Source: an uncultured Mediterraneibacter sp. (GTDB taxonomy: Bacteria; Bacillota; Clostridia; Lachnospirales; Lachnospiraceae). From it: a stretch of DNA of 64,000 nucleotides. Where the stretch lies: the NCBI GenBank assembly GCA_944381935.1, contig CALWMN010000004.1, positions 62,001 through 126,000 of the forward strand, given 5' to 3'. The notes below the pieces were generated by a model that was not told the origin of the DNA, did not search any database, and saw only the letters and a list, made by a program, of their open reading frames with translations. Below are positions 51,109 through 59,946 of this stretch, in pieces. The first letter of the stretch is position 1; each line of letters begins with the position of its first letter. The position numbers were made by a program, and so were the translations under genes.

Positions 51109-52823
51109 TCTCCTCTCGCCCCCCTTTCATAGTCAATGAAATTCTGTACGAAAGCCGATGGATCCTCTATCCCTGTCTTTACTGCCAGTTCGTACAGGGA
51201 GGTCACTTTCAGGTTGGCTCTCTTCGCGATCTCTTCATCCGTCAGGATATCGACTGCGCTGGCATCGCCGATCTTCTTCCCCTCTGAGATCACGATGGCA
51301 TGGGGAGTATACTCCAGCATCAGATGCATGTCGTGGGTGATCATGATAATCGTAACGCCCTGGCTGTTCAGGCTTTTTAAAAACTCCATGATCTCTGTGT
51401 AATGGTGATAGTCCTGTCCGGCTGTCGGCTCATCCAGGATCAGAATCTGCGGTTCCAGCACAAGGACAGATGCAATCGTGACACGTTTCTTCTGCCCGAA
51501 GCTCAGTGCCGATACCGGCCACTTCTTAAAGGGAGACAGTCCGCATATCTTCAGTGCCCTGTCCACTCTCGGCTCTATTTCCTCCTCTGGGACGCCCCGG
51601 ATGCGCAGTCCCAGCGCCACCTCGTCATAAATCATCGGCTTACAGATCATCTGATTGGGATTCTGCATAACAAATCCGATCTTGTGGGAGCGCTCCTTGA
51701 TCGTCCAGTCTGCCATGTCATTGCCGCTGTAATAGAGTTTTCCCTCATCCTCTTTTACAAAGCCGCATATCACTTTTGCAAGCGTGCTCTTCCCCGCGCC
51801 GTTCGTCCCGACCACACTGACCATCTCACCTTTTTTGATCTCAAAATTGATATCCTGGAGGATTCTGCGTCTCTTCGTATACTGGAAGCTGATGTGATCC
51901 GCCTTTAGCAGCACCTCGCCCTTTTCTCTTTCCGGCTTTTTCTCCTGCGCCTGGTTCCATGCCCTGACAGCCTGGCTCACCCGCCCCACATCCAGGGTAT
52001 CCAGCCGTCCTGCCCTTAGCTCCGGCGTTACGCTGACTCCCGCGTATTTCAGCGCCGTGACATAGAGCGGTTCCCGGATTCCCAGTTCCGGCAGGATATC
52101 CGCTGCCATCAGCTCATCCGGCGGCAGATCCGCCACGATCCTCCCTTCACTGACCACAATCACCCTGTCCACATCACGATAGAGGACGTCCTCCAGCCTG
52201 TGTTCGATAATGACCACTGTCTTCCGGGCATCCTTCCACACCCGGTCAATCAGATCGATCGCCGTCTTCCCCGTCGCCGGGTCCAGGTTCGCCAGCGGCT
52301 CGTCAAAGAGCAGGATGTCCACATTGTCCACCATGACTCCGGCAAAGGAGACTCTCTGCTTCTGGCCGCCTGACAGTTCATACGGGGACGACTTCAACAG
52401 CTTCCCCATGTCCACAATATCCGTCACCTTCTGCACGGTCTCTCTCATCTCTGAAAGCTCCATGCAGTCGTTCTCCAGGGCAAACGCCACGTCCTCGCCC
52501 ACCGTCAGTCCGATAAACTGCCCGTCCGAATCCTGCAGGACAGTTCCCACCTTCTTGGACAGTTCAAAGATATCCATATCCCTGGTCTCTTCACCCTTGA
52601 TCTTCAGGCTCCCCTTGACCTCTCCCCTATAGGAAAAGGGGATCAGTCCGTTCAGGCAGTGCCCCAGAGTACTCTTTCCGCTTCCGCTGGGACCCACCAG
52701 CAGTACTTTCTCCCCCTCATAGATCTTCAGGTTAATGTCGTAAAGCGTCGGTTCCGCCTGGCTGAAATACTGGAACTGAAAATCCTTAAACTCAATCACT
52801 GCTTTTTTCTCTGTCTGGTTCAT
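51105..52823 (-). CDS. ECF transporter double ATPase (fused A and A' domains)
   Basis: A 572-residue protein with two ABC domains. Domain 1 has Walker A GPSGSGKSTLG, signature LSGGQKQRVSFAG and Walker B ILLFDEPLANLDP. Domain 2 has GTNGAGKSTLAK, LSFGQKKRVTIAS and ILILDEPTAGQDY. Such fused A components are typical of YkoD-like single-operon ECF systems. GGGAGG precedes the ATG. The T component gene overlaps its end. Confidence 0.92.
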   Translation of the reverse strand: MNQTEKKAVIEFKDFQFQYFSQAEPTLYDINLKIYEGEKVLLVGPSGSGKSTLGHCLNGLIPFSYRGEVKGSLKIKGEETRDMDIFELSKKVGTVLQDSDGQFIGLTVGEDVAFALENDCMELSEMRETVQKVTDIVDMGKLLKSSPYELSGGQKQRVSFAGVMVDNVDILLFDEPLANLDPATGKTAIDLIDRVWKDARKTVVIIEHRLEDVLYRDVDRVIVVSEGRIVADLPPDELMAADILPELGIREPLYVTALKYAGVSVTPELRAGRLDTLDVGRVSQAVRAWNQAQEKKPEREKGEVLLKADHISFQYTKRRRILQDINFEIKKGEMVSVVGTNGAGKSTLAKVICGFVKEDEGKLYYSGNDMADWTIKERSHKIGFVMQNPNQMICKPMIYDEVALGLRIRGVPEEEIEPRVDRALKICGLSPFKKWPVSALSFGQKKRVTIASVLVLEPQILILDEPTAGQDYHHYTEIMEFLKSLNSQGVTIIMITHDMHLMLEYTPHAIVISEGKKIGDASAVDILTDEEIAKRANLKVTSLYELAVKTGIEDPSAFVQNFIDYERGARGE

Positions 52824-52852
52824 GCTGTACCCTCCCGTACTTCAGTATTATA

Positions 52853-53284
52853 TCAGGAACCGGCTCCGGTCCTGGTCAGGGACAGCCATCCGCCGATCCG
52901 CTGAAACCCGATCCTCGCGTACAGATTATGGGTGTCTCCCCGGATGCAAAGCAGGCAGGGAGTCTTTCCCTTCTCTATCCTGCCCCGGATCATCTGCTCT
53001 GAAGTATAAAGATGCCTGAGCTCTCTGATGCCCTGGAGGAAATGGAAGATATCTTCCGCATCCTCTCTGCCGGCAGTGCAGATCCCTATATTCTCCGGTT
53101 CTTCCAGCATCGACGGATCCTTCAGTGCATGCAGACCTCTTTCCTCCGGATAATAATCTGTCTGAAACTTCTCATCAAAGCCGAAATCCTCTATGTCTGC
53201 AAGCATAAAGGTATTGTATGCCGCCTCCTGTCTCAGATAAGGCATAAGCATATCCTTGTCCTGCGCCGTACATTGTTTTATCAT
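52853..53284 (-). pseudogene. Internally deleted GNAT acetyltransferase remnant
   Basis: A 143-codon open frame. It begins like many two-lobed GNAT proteins (EAAYNTFMLADIEDFGFDE) and ends with their usual tail (NLYARIGFQRIGGWLSL). Between them EDAEDIFHFLQG and GRIEKGKTP resemble the second-lobe entry, but the catalytic acetyl-CoA loop and most of the first lobe are missing; full relatives have about 250 residues. The frame remains open, so it may be expressed but is unlikely to bind acetyl-CoA. It lies between SAM adenosyltransferase copy 2 and the ATPase gene. Confidence 0.55.
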
Positions 53285-53311
53285 AATATTCCCTGTCCCT
53301 TTGTTTCCGTA

Positions 53312-54169
53312 CTAATCCTCATATATGATACGGGGCGCCTTGCGGATCGTAATTCTCCAGTTGGTCCCTGTCCCGATGTTATACGCCCGCGCAAAGCTTC
53401 CCTGATTGATCGCCACAGCCATACAGTCCAGGCTGTTCACATACAGGAGCGGTTCCCCGACATATACGTCGGCGAAGCTCTTTGCATACACAAGAATGTT
53501 TTTATAGAGAGTCCTTGTCTCATTCTCGATGCTGATTTCCACCCTTCCGCCATGCTTCACGCCAAGCTTTAAGAACATCTCCCTCGTGATATTCGTCCAA
53601 AGGCTGCCGAAACGCACATCCAGGACGTCGATCGTTCCGCTTACCTTCTCTCCGTCGTACACTGCCTCGATCACGGGCAGCTCGATTACACTTTCCGGTT
53701 CCACCTCCGGTCCCACCTCTTCAAAGGTGATCACTCCGGACGCCATCTTCGCCCCGGTGTAGGCATAGATGTCCCGCCCGTGGAAGGTGTAGCTTTCTCC
53801 TGAGTTTGGCAGCCTGTTGACCGTCTCGTCGATGACCCTTGCACCTTCAATACCGATAATCCTCTTTACATGGGTCAGCGTCCCATTGTCTGGCGTTACG
53901 ATATACTGTCCCGTCATGGTCTTTACGACGATACTCCGTCTCGTAGAGCCCACACCCGGGTCTACAACGCTGACAAACACCGAACCCTCAGGCCAGTAGC
54001 TCACTGTCTGGATCAGACGGTAAGACGCCTCCCAGATGTCATACTGTGGGATCTCATGGGTCAGGTCCGAAATATTAAGGTCCTGGTTTACCCCGTACGC
54101 AACCCCATACATTGCGCTGACCGCTCCGTCAGCAGTTCCAAAATCCGACTGTAAAATCAATGGTTTCAT
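53312..54169 (-). CDS. SAM hydroxide adenosyltransferase (DUF62 family), copy 2
   Basis: A 285-residue paralogue of the 49.4-50.2 kb enzyme. QSDFGTADGAVSAMYG at the start, VVDPGVGSTRRS with the Asp and Arg, and FHGRDIYAYTG with the His keep the catalytic triad. It is the first gene of the ECF operon behind a near-consensus promoter. Having two intact copies in one operon suggests different ligands or a hetero-oligomer. Substrate water is family knowledge; a halide or other nucleophile is not excluded by sequence. Confidence 0.88.
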   Translation of the reverse strand: MKPLILQSDFGTADGAVSAMYGVAYGVNQDLNISDLTHEIPQYDIWEASYRLIQTVSYWPEGSVFVSVVDPGVGSTRRSIVVKTMTGQYIVTPDNGTLTHVKRIIGIEGARVIDETVNRLPNSGESYTFHGRDIYAYTGAKMASGVITFEEVGPEVEPESVIELPVIEAVYDGEKVSGTIDVLDVRFGSLWTNITREMFLKLGVKHGGRVEISIENETRTLYKNILVYAKSFADVYVGEPLLYVNSLDCMAVAINQGSFARAYNIGTGTNWRITIRKAPRIIYED

Positions 54170-54191
54170 TTTATTCTTTCCTTCTCCTGCT

Positions 54192-54210
54192 AAGGGCACA
54201 CTCTGCCCTT
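54192..54210 (-). repeat. Leader hairpin before SAM adenosyltransferase copy 2
   Basis: AAGGGCA (54210-54204) pairs with TGCCCTT (54198-54192) around five bases in the 5' leader. No T-run follows, so it is not a terminator; it may affect mRNA stability or translation. Confidence 0.4.
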
Positions 54211-54222
54211 GCTATGCCTAAA

Positions 54223-54251
54223 AGTATACTTTTTTTGACAAAACGTGTCAA
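54223..54251 (-). promoter_or_regulatory. Near-consensus promoter of the ECF/SAM operon with palindrome
   Basis: Minus strand TTGACA (54251-54246), 17 bases, TATACT (54228-54223). The -35 box forms a palindrome TTGACA-CGTTT-TGTCAA (54251-54235), a possible repressor site. Confidence 0.8.
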
Positions 54252-54361
54252 GGTAGGTTGTAAAACAACGCCGGATTTCTGCCCTCTGTTACTTTCCGGA
54301 TGACTTTAGGATTTGATTGTGATAGAATAATCGTGATTTAACAAATGAAAGGACTGATGCT

Positions 54362-54625
54362 ATGTTCCGTCTCTGGGGGAAAGAATTTAAAGACAATAAA
54401 ATGGTGCGGGATACCGTCGTCTGCGACGAGACTGACGGCACCCGCACACACAAGGTCTTTCATGCGCTGGATGAAATCTGCTATGAATTTGACTTAAGCA
54501 CACCGATCTGGCTGGACTCCACGATCCAGGATTTCAAACGCCACGCAAAGGCGCGCTTCTATCAGGACAATTTTGTGGATTCCATCGACTTTGACTATCT
54601 GGAGATTCAGGTCATTGAGGAGTAG
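54362..54625 (+). CDS. Conserved hypothetical 87-residue protein
   Basis: Small soluble protein beginning MFRLWGKEFKDNKMVRDTV, with an even charge mix and a mid-segment THKVFHALDEICYEFDLS. I recognise similar short ORFs as uncharacterised proteins of Lachnospiraceae but know no function. AAAGGA precedes the ATG, and TGATAGAAT forms a weak extended -10. It is the only plus-strand gene between 40.5 and 64 kb and converges on the gtrA gene. Confidence 0.65.
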   Translation: MFRLWGKEFKDNKMVRDTVVCDETDGTRTHKVFHALDEICYEFDLSTPIWLDSTIQDFKRHAKARFYQDNFVDSIDFDYLEIQVIEE

Positions 54626-54640
54626 GGAAACTCTTTCTTC

Positions 54641-55039
54641 TTATTTCCCATTCTCCAGAAAGATCTTTCTCGTCACAAAATTATAGACCATCACCACGCC
54701 TGTCGCCCCGATCTTTGAGATCATATAGAAGATGCCGAGCATATCCACCGCGACCCACATGATGATCTGGTTAATCCCCAACCCGATGACACTGAGAATG
54801 ATAAACACGGCAAAGTCCTGCGCCTGGCTGCGTTCTCCGGTCACATTGAACACCCATTTCACACTGAGGATATAGTTGTAGATCACAGAAACCGTAAACG
54901 AGATTCCGCTCGAGATCAGGTAATTGATCCCCACCACTTCTGTCAGAAAGATCATGACCAGATAATCAATTAAAAATGAACCCATGCCGACAACGGCAAA
55001 GCGGACGATCTGCTGTTTCAAAGATGTTTTCTTATCCAA
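54641..55039 (-). CDS. GtrA-like flippase membrane protein
   Basis: A 132-residue protein with four helices, matching GtrA/GtcA, which help flip lipid-linked sugars across the membrane (QQIVRFAVVGMGSFLIDYL, ISSGISFTVSVIYNY, KIFLENGK at the end). TTG 55039 is preferred, with AGGAG seven bases upstream; a GTG three codons earlier touches the site. It follows the GT2 gene by 23-30 bases, a standard pair. Confidence 0.85.
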   Translation of the reverse strand: MDKKTSLKQQIVRFAVVGMGSFLIDYLVMIFLTEVVGINYLISSGISFTVSVIYNYILSVKWVFNVTGERSQAQDFAVFIILSVIGLGINQIIMWVAVDMLGIFYMISKIGATGVVMVYNFVTRKIFLENGK

Positions 55040-55071
55040 AATAGACACTCCTGTTCATAATATAAATCAAT

Positions 55072-56013
55072 CTAAAAGTCCATATTCGTCTCTTTACAGA
55101 TATAGATCGGACGCCTCTTTGTCTCAAGATAGGTTTTGGCAAGATACATCCCGAGAATCCCGATGCAGAAAAGCTGGATTCCGCCCAGCATCAATATGAT
55201 ACAGGTCATCGAGGGCCATCCCGCAACAGGATCTCCAAAGCACAGAGTCCTCACAAGGATCACGATCAGAAATACAAATGCGGCCGCACACATGATAAAT
55301 CCGAATATGGAGGCAAGCGCCAGGGGCGCTGTGGAGAACCCGATAATTCCCTCCAGGCTGTAGAGAAGCAGTTTCCAGAAGGACCACTTCGTCTCTCCTG
55401 CCCTCCTCTCCACATTCTCAAACTCGATCCATTTCGTCTCAAAGCCTACCCATCCGAAGATTCCCTTTGAGAAACGGTTGTACTCTTTCATCTCCATGAT
55501 TGCATCCACAAACTTCCGGTTCATCAGACGGTAGTCTCTCGCTCCGTCCATGATCTCCGCCGTAGAGATCTTATTCATCAGGCGATAGAAACGCCTCGCA
55601 AAAAAACTCCTCACAGGAGGTTCTCCCTTTCTGGTCACTCTCCTGGTCGCAGCGGAATCATAGCCTTCCTCCCGCACTGCCTTAAGCATCTGCGGCAGCA
55701 GCTCCGGCGGGTCCTGAAGATCCGCGTCCATCATAGCCACATAATCCCCGTCCGCATGTTCAAACCCCGCATAAATCGCAGCTTCCTTGCCAAAGTTCCG
55801 TGAAAAAGAAATATATTTCACACGTTCATCCTGTCCGGCAAATTCCCGTACAATCTCCAGCGTCCGGTCCCTGGACCCATCATTGACAAAAATAACCTCC
55901 ACGTCAAACTCACCCAGGTTTTTCGTCATCTTGCAAAATTCTTCATAAAAAAACGGGAGCACTTCTTCCTCATTATAACAGGGTACTACAAGCGATACTT
56001 TTTCCCTTCTCAT
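55072..56013 (-). CDS. GT2 family glycosyltransferase (CsbB/GtrB type)
   Basis: A 313-residue enzyme that makes polyprenyl-phosphate sugars. SLVVPCYNEEEVLPFFYEEF starts the GT-A fold, with VNDGSRD, MDADLQDPPELLP, the acidic catalytic aspartates, and two C-terminal helices (about 232-290). The start overlaps the preceding gene by four bases. With GtrA and the GT-C proteins it forms a probable three-part glycosylation system. Confidence 0.9.
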   Translation of the reverse strand: MRREKVSLVVPCYNEEEVLPFFYEEFCKMTKNLGEFDVEVIFVNDGSRDRTLEIVREFAGQDERVKYISFSRNFGKEAAIYAGFEHADGDYVAMMDADLQDPPELLPQMLKAVREEGYDSAATRRVTRKGEPPVRSFFARRFYRLMNKISTAEIMDGARDYRLMNRKFVDAIMEMKEYNRFSKGIFGWVGFETKWIEFENVERRAGETKWSFWKLLLYSLEGIIGFSTAPLALASIFGFIMCAAAFVFLIVILVRTLCFGDPVAGWPSMTCIILMLGGIQLFCIGILGMYLAKTYLETKRRPIYICKETNMDF

Positions 56014-58193
56014 TTTTCTCTCCTTCTCTTTTGAATCCCGGCAGCCGCCAATACTGCGATACTGATCAGGCTCGCCAGACCTGCCGCTTTATAGAGCAGG
56101 GGTTCATGATATCTCACCTCAATGCGCCCTTCGGGCTTTCCGCCCGTAAGAGACACTGTCAGCTGATGATTTTCAGAGGGCGCCTGTTCCATCCTTTCCC
56201 CATTGAGATAAATATCGTACATTCCGTAATCATAAATCGGGAGGCGGAGGATGCACTCTTCTGTCACTCCTGAATAGTCAAAAAAGAGTTCCACGCCATT
56301 TCTTTCATACCCGGAAATCTCAATGTTACTGCTGGCTCGGATCGTGTCCCCCTGTTCAAGTATCTCCCCTGCATTGACATCGGCAGCATAATAGTCGAAC
56401 CAGTTGCCCTGTCGGCTCTTCACTTCGCTTCTGGAAGAGACAAAGATCTCTCTTGACGCATACTGGTCCATACAGGAAAATGCCATGAACACCGCCAGAC
56501 CTGCCAGAACCGCAACGGTCTCCTTCCTCTTTTCTTTTATCAGCTCCTGGACTGCAATCCCCGTTGTAATCGAGAGAAACAGCGATGCATAAGCTAAAAA
56601 TCTCCAGGAGAACTGGATCGTCCCCAGAATCTTATACAGTCCCGGGAGACTATCCTGAATGAATCCCCACGGAAAGGCCCTGACAGACATATAGCAGCAG
56701 AATGCCCCGACGCACAGGCATACAGTCCCGATCTTTTTGAGACGTGCATCGACTGATTTTCTAATAAAAGCATAATACATATAGACCAGGCTTCCAAACA
56801 GCACGACCGCGCCTATGGAAATGAACTCCTCCCTTGTCACCCCCGCACTCTCATAAGACCCCTGCAGCTTCATATTGATCCTGAATAAGGTATAGAGGTC
56901 AACCGATGTTTCCTGAAGGTTCCGGATATCTGTCTGTATCAGATTGTTATCCCCAAAATGGTCGAGAAACGGGACAATAAACCAGAGGTTGACCGCCGCT
57001 GCAGATATCAGCGCTTTTATCATGCCGGCAAGCCTGTCCCTCCATCTGTTTTTCACCAGATACGCCGCACTGCCGATCAGCGCCCCACCCACAAAAATCA
57101 GGCTCATTTCTACACTCAGGATATGGCTTTGCAGAATCCCCGTAGCCGCCAGCACAGATACCCGCCATTTTTTTGCATCTCCGAAGATGAGTTCATACAC
57201 GCCGTACAGCAAAAGCGGAAGAAATATCTGCGCCATCATCTCTCCCAGGGCGGCACGATGGAAGATATTCTCCAGCCGGTAGGGATTTGTCAGATATAAA
57301 AGAGCCACAATAAGACCCAGCCTGTCTGAGCGCAGCAGCCGTTTGAAACTGTAAAGCCCCACACAGGCAGTGGCAATATTCAGGCAGAGAATCAGGAACT
57401 TATACGATGCAATCAGCGATACACCAAGCAGATAAAGAACTGCCGGGATATACATGAACAGCTCCGGATACATCATGGAAGATGAGAATCCATACCCCCA
57501 TGCAAAATCCGTATTCAGCCGGACAGGAAACTGGCCGGAGGAAAGCGCCCCGGCAATCCCCCTGATCCGCGCCATATGGAAGTCCAGATCGTCCCCGTTC
57601 TGCTGGTAGCCTGTCAGATACGGAAGGGTAAGGATCAATGCCACTGTCACTGCCACAATGGCGCTGCTGTATTTCTCCCAGTCGTGAAACCGGTACAACA
57701 GTATCATAGTTGCTGCCATGCACAGGAAAATCAGGAGAAAATCCTGAACAGCCCCGCTCTGTGTCGTAAGCTCCCAGCTGCCCGCTCCTGCCGTATTCGT
57801 GCCGCGCTCCAGATAAAGCGCAAGCCCCCCTGCATTTTCGGAAAGCTCAAACTCGATTACCGCAGCGGACTCTCCTTCCGGGAACTTTCCCGAAGCAATC
57901 TCTCTGCCCAGTTCATTCTTCCCGTTATTTCGTTGCATATCCACGACCCTGTAAGACAGTTCTTCCCCGGAATCATAAGAAACCTTCAGGCTGTAACTGC
58001 CTTTCTTCATGCCAAGCCGGAAACATTCTATCTCATATCTGCCATCCTCTGTCTGCTGCCACTCCATGCCGTCAAGCGTTCCGCCCCGGACATCTGCATA
58101 GTTTAGGGCCGCTGCCACACAGAATACTGCGCTTATGATAATTCCTGCCAAAAGCAGCCTGAGCTTTTTGTCCGCACTTTTTATCCTCTTCAT
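56010..58193 (-). CDS. YfhO/PTPS-related polytopic membrane protein, GT-C-like
   Basis: A 727-residue protein. It has an N-terminal helix, an extracytoplasmic beta-rich segment (about 35-165), about 12 helices (165-555) and a second extracytoplasmic domain (about 570-695), then a final helix. The motif GDDLDFHMARIRG near residue 205 and QFPVRLNTDFAWGYG fit the YfhO/PTPS_related group, which transfers sugars from polyprenyl phosphate to teichoic acids in Bacillus. ATG 58193 is preferred to the GTG just before it. Overlaps GT2. Confidence 0.7.
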   Translation of the reverse strand: MKRIKSADKKLRLLLAGIIISAVFCVAAALNYADVRGGTLDGMEWQQTEDGRYEIECFRLGMKKGSYSLKVSYDSGEELSYRVVDMQRNNGKNELGREIASGKFPEGESAAVIEFELSENAGGLALYLERGTNTAGAGSWELTTQSGAVQDFLLIFLCMAATMILLYRFHDWEKYSSAIVAVTVALILTLPYLTGYQQNGDDLDFHMARIRGIAGALSSGQFPVRLNTDFAWGYGFSSSMMYPELFMYIPAVLYLLGVSLIASYKFLILCLNIATACVGLYSFKRLLRSDRLGLIVALLYLTNPYRLENIFHRAALGEMMAQIFLPLLLYGVYELIFGDAKKWRVSVLAATGILQSHILSVEMSLIFVGGALIGSAAYLVKNRWRDRLAGMIKALISAAAVNLWFIVPFLDHFGDNNLIQTDIRNLQETSVDLYTLFRINMKLQGSYESAGVTREEFISIGAVVLFGSLVYMYYAFIRKSVDARLKKIGTVCLCVGAFCCYMSVRAFPWGFIQDSLPGLYKILGTIQFSWRFLAYASLFLSITTGIAVQELIKEKRKETVAVLAGLAVFMAFSCMDQYASREIFVSSRSEVKSRQGNWFDYYAADVNAGEILEQGDTIRASSNIEISGYERNGVELFFDYSGVTEECILRLPIYDYGMYDIYLNGERMEQAPSENHQLTVSLTGGKPEGRIEVRYHEPLLYKAAGLASLISIAVLAAAGIQKRRREK

Positions 58194-58206
58194 CACATTT
58201 CCCTTC

Positions 58207-59832
58207 TTACCCCTTTTTCCTTTTCAGCAGGGGGCAGAGCCTGTCATCCACCCACCTTATGACCTGAACTACAGCAATTGAAGAATATGGTATCAGCAGT
58301 ACAAAGTAAGAGAGCGTATACTGTCCTTTTGCCTCCCATATCATATGGAACAGAAATCCTCCGATCACCGTAGTCCCCGGCAGCCACAGGAAGATATTCC
58401 GGTTCTTCCTGTTCAGGAACACAAACAACAGGGCAGTCCAGTATATGAACGTCTGATAAAGATTCAAAAAGCCGGTGATCCATCCCTGAAGTTCTCTGTT
58501 TAAAATATTGTCGATGATCCCGGAGAGCGCCACTCCCTTATCATATCTGCTGATCCAGAATGACTCAAATGTCGGCTCGCACCACTGGGATATCATCTTC
58601 TTATAAAAGAAATCAGCCGTATACCCCGGATCATCCTTAAATGTCCCAATGCGTTCTTTGATATCCTCTTTTGCTATATCTGAGGCAGCCCCGGCATCAT
58701 ATCCGCTGTCTTTATACAGATTTTCATGATAATAATCGCTCCACCATCCCGGTGCAAGCTCTGACTCCCGAAGTCCCATGGAAATAAAGGCGATCTTAGG
58801 AACCCCCGATCCTATGTCGAGTCCGCTCTGGAAGCTGACAAGCGCGAGAGGTCCTGCCGAGCCGATCACATAAAAGAGAACTGCAAGCGCCGCATAAAAA
58901 ATCGTCCGCTTCCTGAATGTCACCACAAAGTCCAGGACAAGGAAGATCAGCATGGCGACGAGGAAAATAAGATAATTTGTCTTCAGCATGACTGCCAGTC
59001 CGATCATGGAACAGCTGATCACAATGTCCCGCAGCCTTCTTTTCTTCAGATAGCGGTACTCGAAAAAGAGCGCTGTCGTCCCGAAAGCAAGTCCCATCAG
59101 ATTTCCATATACAAAAACAGTATAAAGGAGGATGGGCCAGAACAGTACCAGCATAACCGAAGTCACCTTCTTTGCAGAAGGGGACTCCATATATTCTGTC
59201 ATCTTCATCACGCAGATGTCAAACATCAATAAGGCAAATACATTGCACACCTGGAATGCAAGAAAATTCATCTCGCCGAAAAGCCGGAAAATAACAGACA
59301 TGACAAGAACAAGGCCGGTCTGATAGGGATAATTATACATATATCCTCCCGGCATATAATCCGCAAAATCATAGCTTGAAAACATCTGCCTTGACGCAAT
59401 ATCTGCGCAGTTCCACTGGTCCACCTGCGCCTGCACCTGAGTCCCCACGACCCAGAAAATACCCATGACAAAATGAAGTACGACCACAACTCTGCAAAAA
59501 TCAATTTCCCGCGTCAGATCGCGGAACACTCTTTCCAGCCAGCCGCCCCTCAGTCCTGCCCTGATATGTCTGCACAGCACAAGTATTCCCAGTATTACAA
59601 CAGCGAACAGAATGTGGCTGAAAATATTGTCACTCCCGTAGTGCGTGACCTCATACTCGTCTACCGAACATGTAACAAATGCCGATATCACCGTGAGCAT
59701 GAAAAGAAGAAGCCCAAAGATCACTTTTACGCAGGCACAGCAGAAATTCAGAAATTTCTCTTTCCCCGGACTGACGGAAAACTCTTTTTTTATATCATCC
59801 CAGCCTTTCAGATTACTGATTTTCAAAGACAT
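58207..59832 (-). CDS. GT-C family membrane glycosyltransferase-like protein
   Basis: A 541-residue protein with about 11 helices. A large first loop contains QVDQWNCADIASRQM and YMYNYPYQTGLVLV, like the catalytic aspartate loop of PMT/ArnT relatives. Later loops are longer (about 340-430). It is 14 bases before the YfhO-like gene and probably adds sugars to envelope polymers using a lipid-linked donor. The exact family is not fixed. The ribosome site is weak. Confidence 0.65.
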   Translation of the reverse strand: MSLKISNLKGWDDIKKEFSVSPGKEKFLNFCCACVKVIFGLLLFMLTVISAFVTCSVDEYEVTHYGSDNIFSHILFAVVILGILVLCRHIRAGLRGGWLERVFRDLTREIDFCRVVVVLHFVMGIFWVVGTQVQAQVDQWNCADIASRQMFSSYDFADYMPGGYMYNYPYQTGLVLVMSVIFRLFGEMNFLAFQVCNVFALLMFDICVMKMTEYMESPSAKKVTSVMLVLFWPILLYTVFVYGNLMGLAFGTTALFFEYRYLKKRRLRDIVISCSMIGLAVMLKTNYLIFLVAMLIFLVLDFVVTFRKRTIFYAALAVLFYVIGSAGPLALVSFQSGLDIGSGVPKIAFISMGLRESELAPGWWSDYYHENLYKDSGYDAGAASDIAKEDIKERIGTFKDDPGYTADFFYKKMISQWCEPTFESFWISRYDKGVALSGIIDNILNRELQGWITGFLNLYQTFIYWTALLFVFLNRKNRNIFLWLPGTTVIGGFLFHMIWEAKGQYTLSYFVLLIPYSSIAVVQVIRWVDDRLCPLLKRKKG

Positions 59833-59946
59833 ATAATTTCACCCTATGATTCCTCTCCTGTACTTCGCTAAACAGACCTTTAGACCGAAATTCTCCATTA
59901 TTTCAGCCCAAAGGTCTCCAAATATTCCTGTGTCACCTGGCACTTT

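Noticed and set aside
59874-59917. AGACCTTT/AAAGGTCT inverted repeat as terminator between the DUF3048 and GT-C genes
   Set aside because: Arms are only eight bases with a 28-base loop and no T-run on either strand.
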